Source of the DNA: Simmondsia chinensis
Taxonomy: Eukaryota; Streptophyta; Magnoliopsida; Caryophyllales; Simmondsiaceae
Direction: 5' to 3'
DNA: 64,000 nt
Assembly (NCBI GenBank): GCA_018398585.1
Contig: JAGTTD010000001.1
Location: 14,076,501-14,140,500, forward strand
Below the pieces are notes generated by a model, which was given only the letters and a program-made list of their open reading frames with translations, did no database searches and was not told where the DNA came from. The number at the start of each line of letters is the position of its first letter. Positions within the stretch are counted from its first letter, which is position 1. The position numbers were made by a program, and so were the translations under genes. Shown piece by piece: positions 35,950-47,031 of the stretch.

Positions 35950-36793
35950 TGCAGGAAAACAAGAATGAATGCAGCGAAAGTATTGTTGAAAGTTTAACGA
36001 AAAATAGCGAAATCAAAACCGAACCCATCAGAACGCGAAATAGCGAAAACAAAGAACAATTGCTATGCCGTGGAATTAACCACTACCCTAAAGTCGTTTA
36101 TGCCCCACACTGGTACAACGGGACCGATCAACACTCCAACTCCCAGGGTTAACACGGCATCCACCATTGTAATGTACTCTAGAGCGGATGACTAGAATAT
36201 GTCACAATTGCTCAAAAATAGCAGCTTTGCATGAGTGTAATATTACTTTGAAGAGAGAGAGAGAGAGAGAGGATGAAAAGTGAGAGAGGACAAACAATGA
36301 ATAACTTTTTTTTCTGTGTGTTCTCTCTCAGCAATATTGAAAGAAATTTCTATAGAAAAACTTGAACACCACCCCCCCCCCCCCCCCCCCCCCCCCAACC
36401 CAAGGCCCGGGCAGCAGTTGAGGGAATTCGGGTGAAGTGGGAAAGAAGAATGCGTTCAGTGGAGATATGGAAGTAAACGTTGAGCAAAACGGGGAGCAAA
36501 TAATGGGAGATGAAATTGCCTTTCAAATTTCGCAATGGAAAGAAATAAATTCAAACTTTAAAAAGTCCAGTCAGAAAAAAAAAAAAAAAAAAAAAGACGC
36601 CACACCACACTCACGCCCGGCATGGCGCGGACGCACATGGTTCACTTGGGCCTTTCTAGCCCACCGCACTTTACCAAGAGTATTAGAAGAGGGAGCATAT
36701 AAACAAGACTTCCCTCTTCTAATTTTTCTATGTGGAACAAAGTTCCCACTTCAAAATCCAAATTTGCTTCAAAAATTTGAAGCACACCCAACA
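35950..36793 (-). repeat. Element C 3' LTR
   Basis: 844 bp, reverse complement of the LTR type seen at 43888-44730. Its start (minus) TGTTGGGTGTGC is preceded by polypurine tract ATGTGGGGGAT. It carries a run of 25 C at 36372-36396, an AG dinucleotide run near 36255 and an A run near 36575. Confidence 0.88.
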
Positions 36794-36869
36794 ATCCCCC
36801 ACATGAAAACGCATTCGCCCCCTTTAGCCTTTTCAAAGTCTCGGAACAGGCTCTTGTTGGTGCATATGT

Positions 36870-37794
36870 GCCTCATGACCTCTGTATCCACAATCCACTC
36901 AACCATATTTCCTATCATGTTCACCTCGAAGATCATAGCAAGTTCTCGTCCTCAATGAGATTAGCTTGGGAATTATGTTACTTAAGCTTTCCCGGTCCAA
37001 ATCCCTTCTTGCAACGCTTCGATGTATGCCCGACGACTCCACATGTCCAAACACGCTCCTTTGATTCGCTTTTGGCTACCACTTGAATGAGCCGCCGGTG
37101 TTTTTCCACGGAATTGGCTTTGGCCTTTCTCGGACTATCCAGGATGAAAGTTAGAACGCCCCTTGTTCTAGGGTTTTCTGTTTCTATCATTCTTTCGTGC
37201 ATTTCTTTGTTCAACCAAATTAGCAGCAAGGGTGGAGTGTTCAAATGTTTCTCCTGTTGACAGTTTCCAGTTTTGATCCTCTATATTGAAGTGAGAAATC
37301 AATTGTTGCAGCGTCATGTCTTTCTTCATACGTTTCAACTATGCTTTGTAGTTATCCCAAGATTGTGGCAATTTTTGGATCAAACAGTTGGCTTGGAAAG
37401 TTTCACATATTTTCAACCCTTCACTTATTATATCAGCACAAAGGTTTCATATTCATGAATTTTTTCCAAACTGATTTGTCATTAGTCATTGAAAATGATG
37501 GCCACGTACTACAGATTTATTTGTTCGCAACAGTATCATCAAACTCGTACTTAGCCTTTAGAACTTCCCTATTTCCTTAATTGTTTTCATTTTGCTATAA
37601 ATCTAATATAACAACACTATCATATAATCTAACAACATTCCACTACAAGCACGGTTATCCTTATCAAAATCTCTAGTTGAATTGGCTGGTGCTTTGTCAG
37701 TCAGAAGTGGGTAATCAATTTGTTCTAAGTAAAATTTCATTTTATCAGACCACATTTTGTAATTTTTACCAATCAGTGGTCCGATTTTAGACAT
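36870..37794 (-). pseudogene. Element C gag
   Basis: On the minus strand the gag start reads MSKIGPLIGKNYKMWSDKMK (from 37794), clearly related to the gag of element D. After frameshifts a CX2CX4HX4C-like knuckle in the context CGVVGHTSKRCKKGF appears near 37010. No protease follows: the sequence runs into the polypurine tract and 3' LTR. Confidence 0.75.
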
Positions 37795-37859
37795 GCGAGG
37801 TACGATAATGTCAACGGTACTAAAGTTCTGACTACACGTGTTGATAAACGACTTTAGAT

Positions 37860-38553
37860 TGTAGAAAAAAGAACTACAAAACGTAGCAAAAGTATTGGTG
37901 AAAAAATTAATGAAAACAGCGAAATCAAACCAAACTTATCTGAACACAAAATATCGAACCGAAGAACAATTGTCGTGCCATGGAATTCACCACTACCCTA
38001 AAGACGTTTATGCCCCCGCACTAGTACAATGGGACAAATAGGCACTCTGCCCCCCAAGGTTAACACAACATCCACCCTTGTAGTGTACTCTAGAGTGAAG
38101 GATTAGAATACGTCACAGTTAAGCAGAAATAGCAGCTCTACATGAGTGTAATTGAGCTTTGAAAAGAGAGAGAGAGATGATGGAAATTGAGGTAGGAAGA
38201 ACAATGAATAATTTTTTGTGTGCTCTCTCTCAACAATACTGAACGAAATTTATAGAGAAAAAATCACCCCCCCCCCCCCAAAAAAAAAAAAAAAAAAAAA
38301 AAACCATGGCAGATGTTGAGAGAATTCATGTGAAGTGGAAGATAAAAACGTCTTTAGTGGAGAAAAGGAAGTAAACGTTGAGCATAACTGATAATGGGAG
38401 ATGAAATTGCCTTTCAGATTTTGCAACGGAAAAATTAAATTCAAACTTTAAAAAGTTAGATCAGAAAAAACACCACACACACCCGCGTCCAGCGCCAAAG
38501 GCAGGCACGCGCACACTGGTGGTCCACTTGGGCCTCTCTAGCCCAACACAGTT
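37860..38553 (-). repeat. Element C 5' LTR, main part
   Basis: Reverse complement of the family LTR. At 38549-38553 it is interrupted by element D (target copy CAGTT). The first 128 bp of this LTR lie at 44731-44858. A C-run followed by an A-run at 38267-38303 sits at the same LTR position as the 25-C run of the other LTR. Confidence 0.85.
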
Positions 38554-39367
38554 TGTTGGTTGTGGTTTAATTTTTTGAAGAAAATTTTGAATGTTGAAGT
38601 GGGAACTTTGTCCCACAGAAAAATTAGAAGGAAGTCATTGCTCATATACCCCTCTTCCAATACTCTTGATAAAGTGTGTTGGGCTAGGCCCAAGTGGACC
38701 ACAAGCGCGTGCAGGCACCCGCCTGCCTTGCCCGGGTGCAGCATGGTGTCACGTTTTTTTCTGACCCGACTTTCTAAAAGTTTGAAGTTAATTTTTCTGT
38801 TGCAAAATTTAGAACACGGTTTCACCTCCCATCATTTCCTCCCCGTTTTGCTTGCCTATATCTCTCCATTAAGTAGTATTTTCTCCCACTTCAGCATGAT
38901 TCTCTCAACATGCCATTGTGGGGGTCAGTTCTCTCTCTATAAATTTCATCGAACATTGTTGAGAAAAATACACAGAACAATCATCCATCATCTTCTCTCT
39001 CAATTTCCGTCCCTTCCAGCTCTTTTTACTATTCTTTTAGAAGTGCTATTACTGAGCTATTGTGATGTATTCTAATCCTCCACTCTAAAGTACACTATAA
39101 TGGTTGATGTCGTGTTAACCTTAGGATCGGAGTGCCAATCGTTCATGTTGTAAAGGTGAGGGGGCATAAACGATTTTAGGATAGTGATGAATTCCAAGGC
39201 ATGGCAATTGTTCTTCGATTTTCGATATTACACATTCAGATAAGTCGTTTTTGCTTCACTATTTTTTTGTTAATTTTGTGTTTGTTAATTTTTCACTAAT
39301 TTTTCGCTTTCTTTTTCATTAATTTTTCAACTGTAATTTCTCTGTTTCTTTGATTTTTTTTCTAACA
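38554..39367 (+). repeat. Element D 5' LTR
   Basis: Starts TGTTGGTTGTGG and ends TTTTCTAACA. No tRNA-Met primer site follows it; the next bases are ATCTAAAATC. Confidence 0.88.
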
Positions 39368-39387
39368 ATCTAAAATCATTTAACAAC

Positions 39388-40290
39388 ATGAGCAATCAAA
39401 ACGTGAGCACTATTGGTGTTATTGTTCCCGATATATCTAAAACTAAACCTCTAAATGGCAAAAATTACAAAATGCGATCTCATAAAATGGAATTTTACTT
39501 GGGACAAATTAAGATTTGCTATACACCTGAAACTAACAAAGCACCAGCCAATTCAACTAGGAATGGGATAATCGTACTTGTCGCGGACTACTACTTACAT
39601 TATATGACAATGTCATTATATCAGATTTATAGCAAACAAAAACATCTAAGGAAATATGGGAGGCTCTAAAAGCTAAGTACGGGTCCGATGATAGTGCAGC
39701 GAAAAGATATGTCTCTAGTAGGTGGCTATCATTTTTAAGTGACCGATGACAAAACGGTTTTAGACCAAATTTATGAATGTAAAAACCTTTGTGCTAATAT
39801 AATAATTGAAGGGATGACAATATGTGAAACCTTCCAAGTGAATTGTTCGATCAAAAAATTGCCACTATCTTGGGATAACTATAAAGCACAGTTGAAACAT
39901 AAAAAGAAAGATATGGCGCTACAAGAATTGATTTCTCACATCAATTTAGAGGATCAAAATCGAAAATAGTCAACGAGATAAACATCTGAACACTCCACCC
40001 TTGCAGCTAATCTAGTTGAACATAGAAATGCAGGAAAAAAATGACAAGCACAAAAAATCATGGAACAAAGGATGCTCCAACTTTCATCTTGAAGGGTCCA
40101 AGAAAGGCCAAAGCTAGTTCCGCGGAAAAAGATCAGAGGCAACTTCAAGCAATAAATAGAAGCGAATCAAAGGAACGTGCTGGACATTTGGAGTGGTCGG
40201 GCATACATCTAAGGACATTAGGAAGGGATTTAGGCCGTGAAAGCTCAAAGCACATAATTTCCAAGCTAATCTCTATGGCAACCTGATTGT
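39388..40290 (+). pseudogene. Element D gag
   Basis: The frame starts MSNQNVSTIGVIVPDI at 39388. The UBN2-type gag body continues at 39739-39969 (CSIKKLPLSWDNYKAQLKHK). A degraded zinc-knuckle area lies near 40180-40230, where the cysteines are mostly lost. Several frame changes are present. Confidence 0.75.
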
Positions 40291-40294
40291 TGTT

Positions 40295-41480
40295 ATGATC
40301 TCTGAGGTGAACATGATAGGAAACATGGTCGACTGGATTGTGGATACAAGGGTCACAAGGTACATCTACACCAACAAGGACCTGTTTCGAGACTTTGAAA
40401 AGGCTGAAGAGGGGAAATGTGTTTCCATGGGCGAGTCCAGCTCAATCCCGATACTCGGTAAAGGAAAGATCATTCTGAAACTTAGCTGTGAAAATTTCTC
40501 TCATTATAGAATGTTTTGCATGCTCCTAGTTTATGTAGAAACTTGATTTTAGGTGCTTTATTGAATAAAGCCATTTTAAACTGTTGTTTGAGTCTGATAA
40601 GCTAGTTATCACTAAAAATGCAACCAAGGAGGGGGGGTATTTGTTTTGAATGTTTAAAGTTGATAAGATTAATAAGAATGGATCTTCTTCTGCTTATATC
40701 GTTTAGTCACTAGATTTATGGCATGCTAGACTCGAACATGTGAACATCAGCTCCGTTAAAAACTTAAACAAATGAATTTAATTTCTGGTTGTAGTCCAAC
40801 TAACTTCACCAAGTTTGAAGTGTGTGTTGAGGTCAAACATCCAAAAAAATCATTTAACAAATCAATTGAAAGAACATCTAGCCTTTTGAAATTTGTACAT
40901 AGTGATCTAGGTGATTTCAAGAACGCTTTACGCCGAGATACTTTAACAAATCAATTGAAAGAACATCTAGCCTTTTGAAATTCGTACATAGTGATCTAGG
41001 TGATTTCAAGAATACTTTAAGCAAAGATGGTAAAAGATATTATACAACATTTGTAGATGATCACTTGAGATTCACTAAAGTGTATCTCTTAAGCACAAAA
41101 GATGAGGCTGAGAAAATGCTCCTTAAATATGAAGCTGAAGTAGAAAAGCAATTAGACCAAAAAATCAAAAGGATGAGGTCTAATAGAGGTGGTGAATATG
41201 ACACTACATATCTCAAAAAACATTGTAAGGGTAACGGCATAATTCATGAGCTAACAACTTCTTATACTCCCCAACAGAATGGTATAGCTAGAAGGAAAAA
41301 TGAAACCCCTAAAGAAATGATGAATGATATGTTGATAAGTTCGGCCTTACGCTCGAGCGTGTACGGGCAAGCTATGTTGTTTGCATGTCACGTACTTAAT
41401 GGGTTCCAAACAATAAGTTAGATAAAACACGGCATAAACTGTGGAAGGGTTACACGCCTAACCCAAAATACCTCAAAGTT
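40295..41480 (+). pseudogene. Element D protease and integrase
   Basis: The protease position reads WIVDTRVTRYIYTN near 40333, with Arg in place of the Gly of the DTG/DSG active site. A GAG-pre-integrase-like WHARLEHVN lies near 40720. The integrase start KFVHSDLGDFKNTL is duplicated by an 89 bp tandem repeat (40853-41030). The core TSYTPQQNGIARRKN appears near 41260. Not functional. Confidence 0.78.
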
Positions 41481-41569
41481 GGGGGTATTTAGCTAAAGTA
41501 TGAATTCCTGAATTTAAAAGAAGTAAAATAGGTCCTAAAACTGTAGATGACATATTTATTGGTTATGTC

Positions 41570-43150
41570 ATGAACAATGCTGCATATAGATTCATACAAA
41601 TAATTGACTCGACCCCTAGGCTTAGTAAAATAATAGAATCTCAAGATGTTGAATTCTTCAAGCATAAATTTCCTACGAAAGAATTTGTGCATGTTTCATT
41701 ACTTGCTTCTTTGCTTGTTGCATCTACATCATCATCCAATCACAGTCTCTCTAAACTCGAGGTTCAAGAACTTAGAAGAAGTAAAATGGCTCAAACTAAT
41801 ACTAGTTTTGGACTTGACTTTATAACTACATTTCAGTTTGAACATATTGTTTTATATGAATGTTTTGTTAATGCATTCACAATAGAGGAAGATCCTAAGA
41901 CATATGACAAAGCAATAAAATCCACAGATGCACCTTTTTAAAAAGTGGCTATTAACAATGAACTAGACTCTATTATGAGTAATAACCCATGGATTCTAGT
42001 GGACCCTCCTAGAAGATGCAAACAAATTGGGTGTAAGTGGATGTTTAGGAAGACATTAAGAACAGACGAGTCTATTGATAAGTTTACGGCCATGTTAGTG
42101 GCTAATGGCTATACCCAAAAAACATGGAATAGATTTTTTTAACACCTACTCACCTGTAACTAAGATAGCTACTATTAAAGCTTTGAGAGCTCTCACATTT
42201 GTTCAAAATCTTGTAGTGCATCAAATGGATGTCAAAACATTTTTAAATAGTGACCTTAAGGAAGAAATTTACATGGAACAACTAGAAGGGTTTGCCGTTT
42301 CTAGAATGGAGAAAAAAGTATGCCAGCTTATAACGTCCTTGTATGGTCTTAAACAAGCTCCTAAATAATGGCATCAAAAGTTAAATAGTACATTGGTCAC
42401 CCATGGTTTTGTAGTTAACAGCGATGATGCATGTGTGTTTCTAAATGTGATGAGAACGGTTGTGTGATCATTTTTCTGTATGTGGATGACATGTTCATCT
42501 TTGGTACGAGTGCTAATATTGTAAATGCTAAAAAGTACTATTTAAGCTCATGTTTTGACATGAAAGACGTAGGTGAGACGGATGTGATATTAGATGTAAA
42601 AATAATTAGGACTCTTGAGGGTTTGACCTTTTATTCAATCTCATTTTGTGAAAAAGATACTTAGAAAGTTTGGTCATTTTGATGACACTCCCGTTAAGAC
42701 CCCATATGATCCTACTGTTCACCTAAAGGAAAATAGAGGTGATGGTGTATCACAGACTGAATACGCTACAATAATTGGTAGCGTCATATTTTTAATGAAC
42801 TATACTTGTCCTAATATAGTATATGTTGTTAGTAGACTCAGTCGTTATACCCATAATCCTAATAATGAGCATTGGAATGCTTTAATCAGATTAAGGTACT
42901 TACGAGGCACTATGGATTGGGGTTTATATTACAATAAATTCCCTGCCATTTCAGAGGGATATTGTGATGTCAATTGGGTGTCTGATAATGATAAGGTTCA
43001 TTCTACTAGTAGCTATATCTTAACACTTGCCAATGTTGTTGTGCCTTGGAAATCCTCTAAACAGACTTGCATTGCTAAATCAACTATGGAATCTTAATTT
43101 TTAGCTTTAGAGATGGCAGGTTGGGCAGCCGAATGGCTAAGAAGTGTGAT
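41570..43150 (+). pseudogene. Element D reverse transcriptase and RNase H
   Basis: The RT region starts with a copia linker (DKAIKSTDAPF), then IGCKWMFRKTL near 42030, QMDVKTFLNSDLKEEIYME near 42220, LYGLKQAPK near 42340 and the catalytic LYVDDMFIF near 42477. RNase H-region motifs follow ([19 protein letters not shown] near 42960, [16 protein letters not shown] near 43049). At least four frame breaks or stops are present. Confidence 0.82.
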
Positions 43151-43887
43151 GGGAGACATTCCATTATGGGGGGAACCCATGCCTTCAATCTTAATACATT
43201 GCGACTCACGAGTATGTATTTCTAGGAAAGCAATATATGGTACAAAGGAGGGAATGGGACTTAAGTTCGTATGCGTGTCTCGAACTTGATGGATACCCAA
43301 CTCGGAGAAACTCCCGGGTTCAACGGGTCAAACGAAGTCAAGGTTTGGGAAATTTGTATTTATTAACCTGTTCCAAGATAATAGTGGCATGTATGTATTT
43401 CTTTGTGTCTGCCATGATGCTGAGGTTGAGCTCTATGCTCTTAGTGATGTCCACAAACTGTTATGGTGGTGTTGGGTAGCACACTTAATAGACTCACCGA
43501 TCTGCCATAACATTGAGGATGAGCTTGAAAGCTCTTAATGCAGTCGATAGCGTTTATGGTGGTACGGGGTAACACACCTGATGGACTCACCAACGGCAAT
43601 GTGGGGCGGTAAGACATCCTCTGTCCAGAGAAAGGGCTTACTCTCTATAGCATTCCTGAGTACCCAGGTTTCAGGTTGTTATTAGGGACTTCACACGTCC
43701 TATTCGCAGAGTACGTCATAATGTTAGCCTCACAGTGACTCTTAGGTTCAAGACTCATTCACCTGAAAGGTTGTGGGATGTACATACTGGGTATCAATTC
43801 AAGTCCAAAAGACATTGGTATTGTAAAGAGCGGTTTCTCTTGCTCAAGAAAAACTTTCTTTTCAAAATTTTGAATAATACGGGGGAT
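43151..43887 (+). other. Element D 3' region
   Basis: The remaining RNase H tail is followed by a long untranslated region with no supported frame. It ends with the tract CGGGGGAT at 43880-43887, the polypurine tract before the LTR. Confidence 0.55.
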
Positions 43888-44730
43888 TATTGGGTGTGCT
43901 TTCTAATTTTTGAAGTAAATTTTGAATGTTGAAGTGGGAACTTTGTCCCACGTAGAAAAACTAGAAGAGGAAAGTCTCGTTTATATACCCTCTCTTCTAA
44001 TACTCTTGGTAAAGTGTGTTGGGCTAGAAAGGCCCAAGTTTACCACACGGGGACGTGCACCCACCAACGCGCCAAGCCAAGCGCGGGTGCATCATGGCGT
44101 GACATTTTTTCTGAACCAACTTTTTTGAAGTTTGAATTTAATTTTTCCGTTGCAAAATCTAGAAGGCGGTTTCAGCTCCCATTATTTCCTCCCCATTTTG
44201 CTCGCCTATATCTCTCCATTAAGCAGTATTTTCTCCCACTTCAACATATTCTCTAACAACATGCAATTGTGGGTGTCGGTTCTCTCTCTATAAATTTGAC
44301 TGGATATTGCTGAGAAAAATACACAGAACAATCATCCATGTCTTCTCTCTCAATTCCCGTCCCTTCTCTCTCTTTTTACAGTTCTTTCAAAAGTGCTATT
44401 ACTGTGCTATTGTGACGTGTTCTAGTCCTCCACTCTAGGATACAATACAGTGGTGGATGTCGTGTCAATCTTGAGGGTCGGATGCCAATCGATCATGTTG
44501 TACAAGTGAGGGGACATAAACGATTTTAGGGTAGTGTTAAATTCCACAGCACGGCAATTTTTGTTCTATTTTTGATATTACACGTTGAGATAAGTCGTTT
44601 TTGCTTCACTATTTTTCGTTAAGTTTTTCGCAACACCTTCACTGTGTTCGTTAATTTTTCAGTAATTTTTCTTTGTTTTTCCGTTAATTTTTCAACTATA
44701 ATTTCTCCGTTTCTTTGATTTTTTCCAACA
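43888..44730 (+). repeat. Element D 3' LTR
   Basis: Starts TATTGGGTGTGC, with TG changed to TA relative to family members, and ends TTTTCCAACA. A TATA-like TTTATATACCC lies near 43980. Confidence 0.88.
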
Positions 44731-44858
44731 CACTTTACCAAGAGTACTAGAAGAGGGAGTATATAAATAAGACTTCCCTCTTCTAATTTTTCTATGTGAT
44801 ACAAAGTTCCCACCTCAACATCCAAAATTTACTTTAAAAATTTGAAGCACATCCAACA
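44731..44858 (-). repeat. Element C 5' LTR, first 128 bp
   Basis: Reverse complement of the start of the family LTR, from CACTTTACCAAGAG to ATCCAACA. It continues the LTR interrupted at 38553 and is followed by the CATGA duplicate of element C. Confidence 0.85.
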
Positions 44859-44860
44859 CA

Positions 44861-45233
44861 TGACACTCGGATACAGTATGTACACGGGGATACCAACATT
44901 CACACACAGTATCATGTTATATATATCACAAAAGAATTCAACTGGCTCTCAAAAGTTGCAGTCAGGAAGTTCAAGAAACTCACATTGCAGCACAAACTAA
45001 AAGGATTAAACTTCCGGAAATTAGAGGGAAGCAAAGCCTTCACACAGAATGAAGAAACATTTGAAACCTCCATCATTGATCCTGACAACAGCAAAAAAAG
45101 ACCTCAATTAATTCAGAAAGTCAAGCGAATAATGGCGAAGAGAGAGGAAAAAAAATCAGCAAAGGATATTTGGGGATTAGGGTTTCACCGGAAAGAAGAT
45201 GACGACGAAGATTCTTTCTCAGCCACGATATGA
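44861..45233 (+). CDS. Unrecognised open frame next to element C
   Basis: A frame stays open from the right target duplicate of element C to TAA/TGA at 45231. Its C-terminal part is Lys-rich then acidic (KSAKDIWGLGFHRKEDDDED). The frame also continues without a stop for about ten codons on the left side of the insertion (from an ATG near 35921), so it may be a host exon split by the copia insertion. No domain is recognised. The other strand has an AAACCCTAATCCCC word typical of plant leaders, so the real gene could run the other way. Confidence 0.28.
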
Positions 45234-45477
45234 ACGGAGGATCGAGGTCATGCTAGCTAAGTTGGTATATCAATATGCATCGTGGTCCGTCCGATGGGCA
45301 AAGCCCATTTTGCACTTACAATGGCCCATGGGCTACCCATCATGCACCTATCATTCATTACTCATTACCCTTTTCACTTACAACCATTTGGCACAAGATA
45401 TTAGGATTCAACTTTGAAACTTCTTGGTCCAGTTAATCAAAGGAATTAGAGGTTAAATTATAGTTCCCTAATGATTC

Positions 45478-45714
45478 AACCAAAGAGGACACCAACACGC
45501 CGTCACCGAATCCCATTAGAACTCCGAAGTTAAGCGTGCTTGGGCGAAAGTAGCACCAGGATGGGTGACCTCTTGAGAAGTCCTCACCCTCCGGTTGGGG
45601 GCACTCGGAAACAGCCTCTCTTCAGGTTAACACCCTAAAGGGGGAAGGCTGCGTACATCCGCCCCCCCAGACCCTACGTAGGCGGGAGCTCTTGAGGTAT
45701 TGAGTATGTTCTTT
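45478..45714 (+). mobile_element. 5S rRNA-headed SINE, copy 1
   Basis: The first ~100 bp resemble plant 5S rRNA, including box A and C region words (GAAGTTAAGCGTGCTTGGGC and GGATGGGTGACCTC). A unique middle follows (CTCTTCAGGTTAACACCC), then an Au-like end (GGCTGCGTACATCC, GGCGGGAGC) closing GAGTATG plus a T-rich end. Nine-base direct repeats TAATGATTC flank it at 45469-45477 and 45715-45723. The repeat length (9, 9 and 11 among copies) argues for LINE-type retroposition rather than LTR integration. Confidence 0.78.
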
Positions 45715-45723
45715 TAATGATTC

Positions 45724-46585
45724 GAGTTATCACTAGTTTTCGACCAATCAAGTTGCAGCATTTCGAGTTTTGATTCAATTAGAGTCAAATTTTTGGTCGG
45801 GTCAAATCAATTTGAGTTTGAAATATTCGAGTTTTGAGTCAAATCAAGTCGTGTTATAGTCGCATCGGATCATTTTATATTCAACTCATCTTGGATTTTC
45901 AATTAATCGGGTTAGGTCTTTTCGGCATTTAGGCTAGAATGGGTTAGCTTTGAGTTGATTTTGGTCATTTCGAGTTTGAGTTATCTTAGTTTGGGTCAAA
46001 CAAGTTGCATCATTTCAAATTTTGGGTTATCTCGGGTTAGATCAATTTAGGCTAAGGGTGAGACGAGTTGGATCATTTGGGTTTGGGTTATATTAGGTTT
46101 CGGGTCAATTTAATTGGTCATTTTGACTTTGGGATCGGCTTGGTACGTCTGATTCAAGTCAAGTAGTTTCATTTTTAGATTTAAGTCATCTTGAGTTTTC
46201 ATGTCAACCAGGTTGGTCACTTTGGATGTTGAGTTGATTTGGGTCATCTTAGGTTCAAGTCATTTGAGTTGCGTGATTTTGAGGTTTTGATCAAATTTAA
46301 ACTGGGTTTAAGTCTTTCGCTATTGAGTAATCTTGGGTTTTGATTAATCAAGTCCGATGATTTTAGGTTTCAAGTCAGTTAAGTTAATATAGAATTGTAA
46401 TTCCGTATCCCTATCCAAAAGAATAGGAATGTATGATTTCCAGTTAAAACATAATTCCATGAAATTGGGCAGAGGAATTATAATTCCAATTTCAATAGGT
46501 AAACCAAACAATAGAATTGAAATTATGGCCCCAACTGCAATATCAATCCAATTCCACGCTCCAATTTCATATGTCAGACATGACC
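45724..46585 (-). mobile_element. TIR element copy 2, inverted and truncated
   Basis: The right end (AAACCAAACAATAGAATTG...GTCAGACATGACC) is the reverse complement of the left end of the element at 30172. The interior carries degenerate GGGTCAAnTCAnnTTG units, the complement of those in copy 1. The other terminus is missing next to SINE copy 1. Confidence 0.5.
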
Positions 46586-47031
46586 TTTAAGGACAATATT
46601 ATAGGAATTAAGACCCTTCTAGTTGATAAAATAGACAAGTTAATTATCAAAGTTAAATTTTAGATGATTTAGTCACTTAAATTCTAATAAGAATCTCATT
46701 TGGCTATCCAAGTGGTTTTAAATGGACAAGCTGGTCACCAAATTTTGGAAAATTTAATCATCTAACTCCTAATAAAATCTCTTTTGATCACCTAAATGGT
46801 TCAAAATGGAGAAATTGATCACGCAAGTGAAATTTTGGAAAACTTTATCACTCAACTTCAAATAAAAACTAATTTTAGTTACTTAAGTGATTTAAAAATA
46901 ATAAAATTTATTTCCCAAGTAAAAAATAAAAACTTTAAAACTTGACTTCTAACAATTTTTTCTTTGTAATGAGTTTTAAAAAAAGAACTTCTAACAAGTT
47001 TAATCACTTATGTGACCTTAATGATAAAATT
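46586..47031. repeat. Degenerate ~90 bp tandem repeat and AT-rich spacer
   Basis: Three related units start at 46693, 46778 and 46869 (TTTTGGAAAAnTTnATCAnnnAACT in the first two, weaker in the third). No gene is seen. The last five bases, AAATT, are the target duplicate of the next element. Confidence 0.5.

Larger units (their letters stand above)
38554..44730 (+). mobile_element. Plus-strand copia element D, nested in element C
   Basis: LTRs of 814 bp (38554-39367) and 843 bp (43888-44730) flank a degenerate copia coding region. The target duplicates are CAGTT (38549-38553) and CACTT (44731-44735). The intact LTR of element C has CACTT at the same point, so CAGTT carries one later change. 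C and D belong to one family in opposite orientation. Confidence 0.9.
35950..44858 (-). mobile_element. Minus-strand copia element C, gag-only, host of element D
   Basis: The termini in minus orientation are TGTTGG...CA, bounded by target duplications CATGA at 35945-35949 and 44859-44863. Its 3' LTR is 35950-36793. The internal region is 36794-37859 and holds only gag. Its 5' LTR is 37860-38553 continued at 44731-44858. The gap is filled by plus-strand element D of the same family. With about 1.07 kb of internal sequence it lacks protease, integrase, RT and RNase H, so it would need a helper. Confidence 0.88.
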
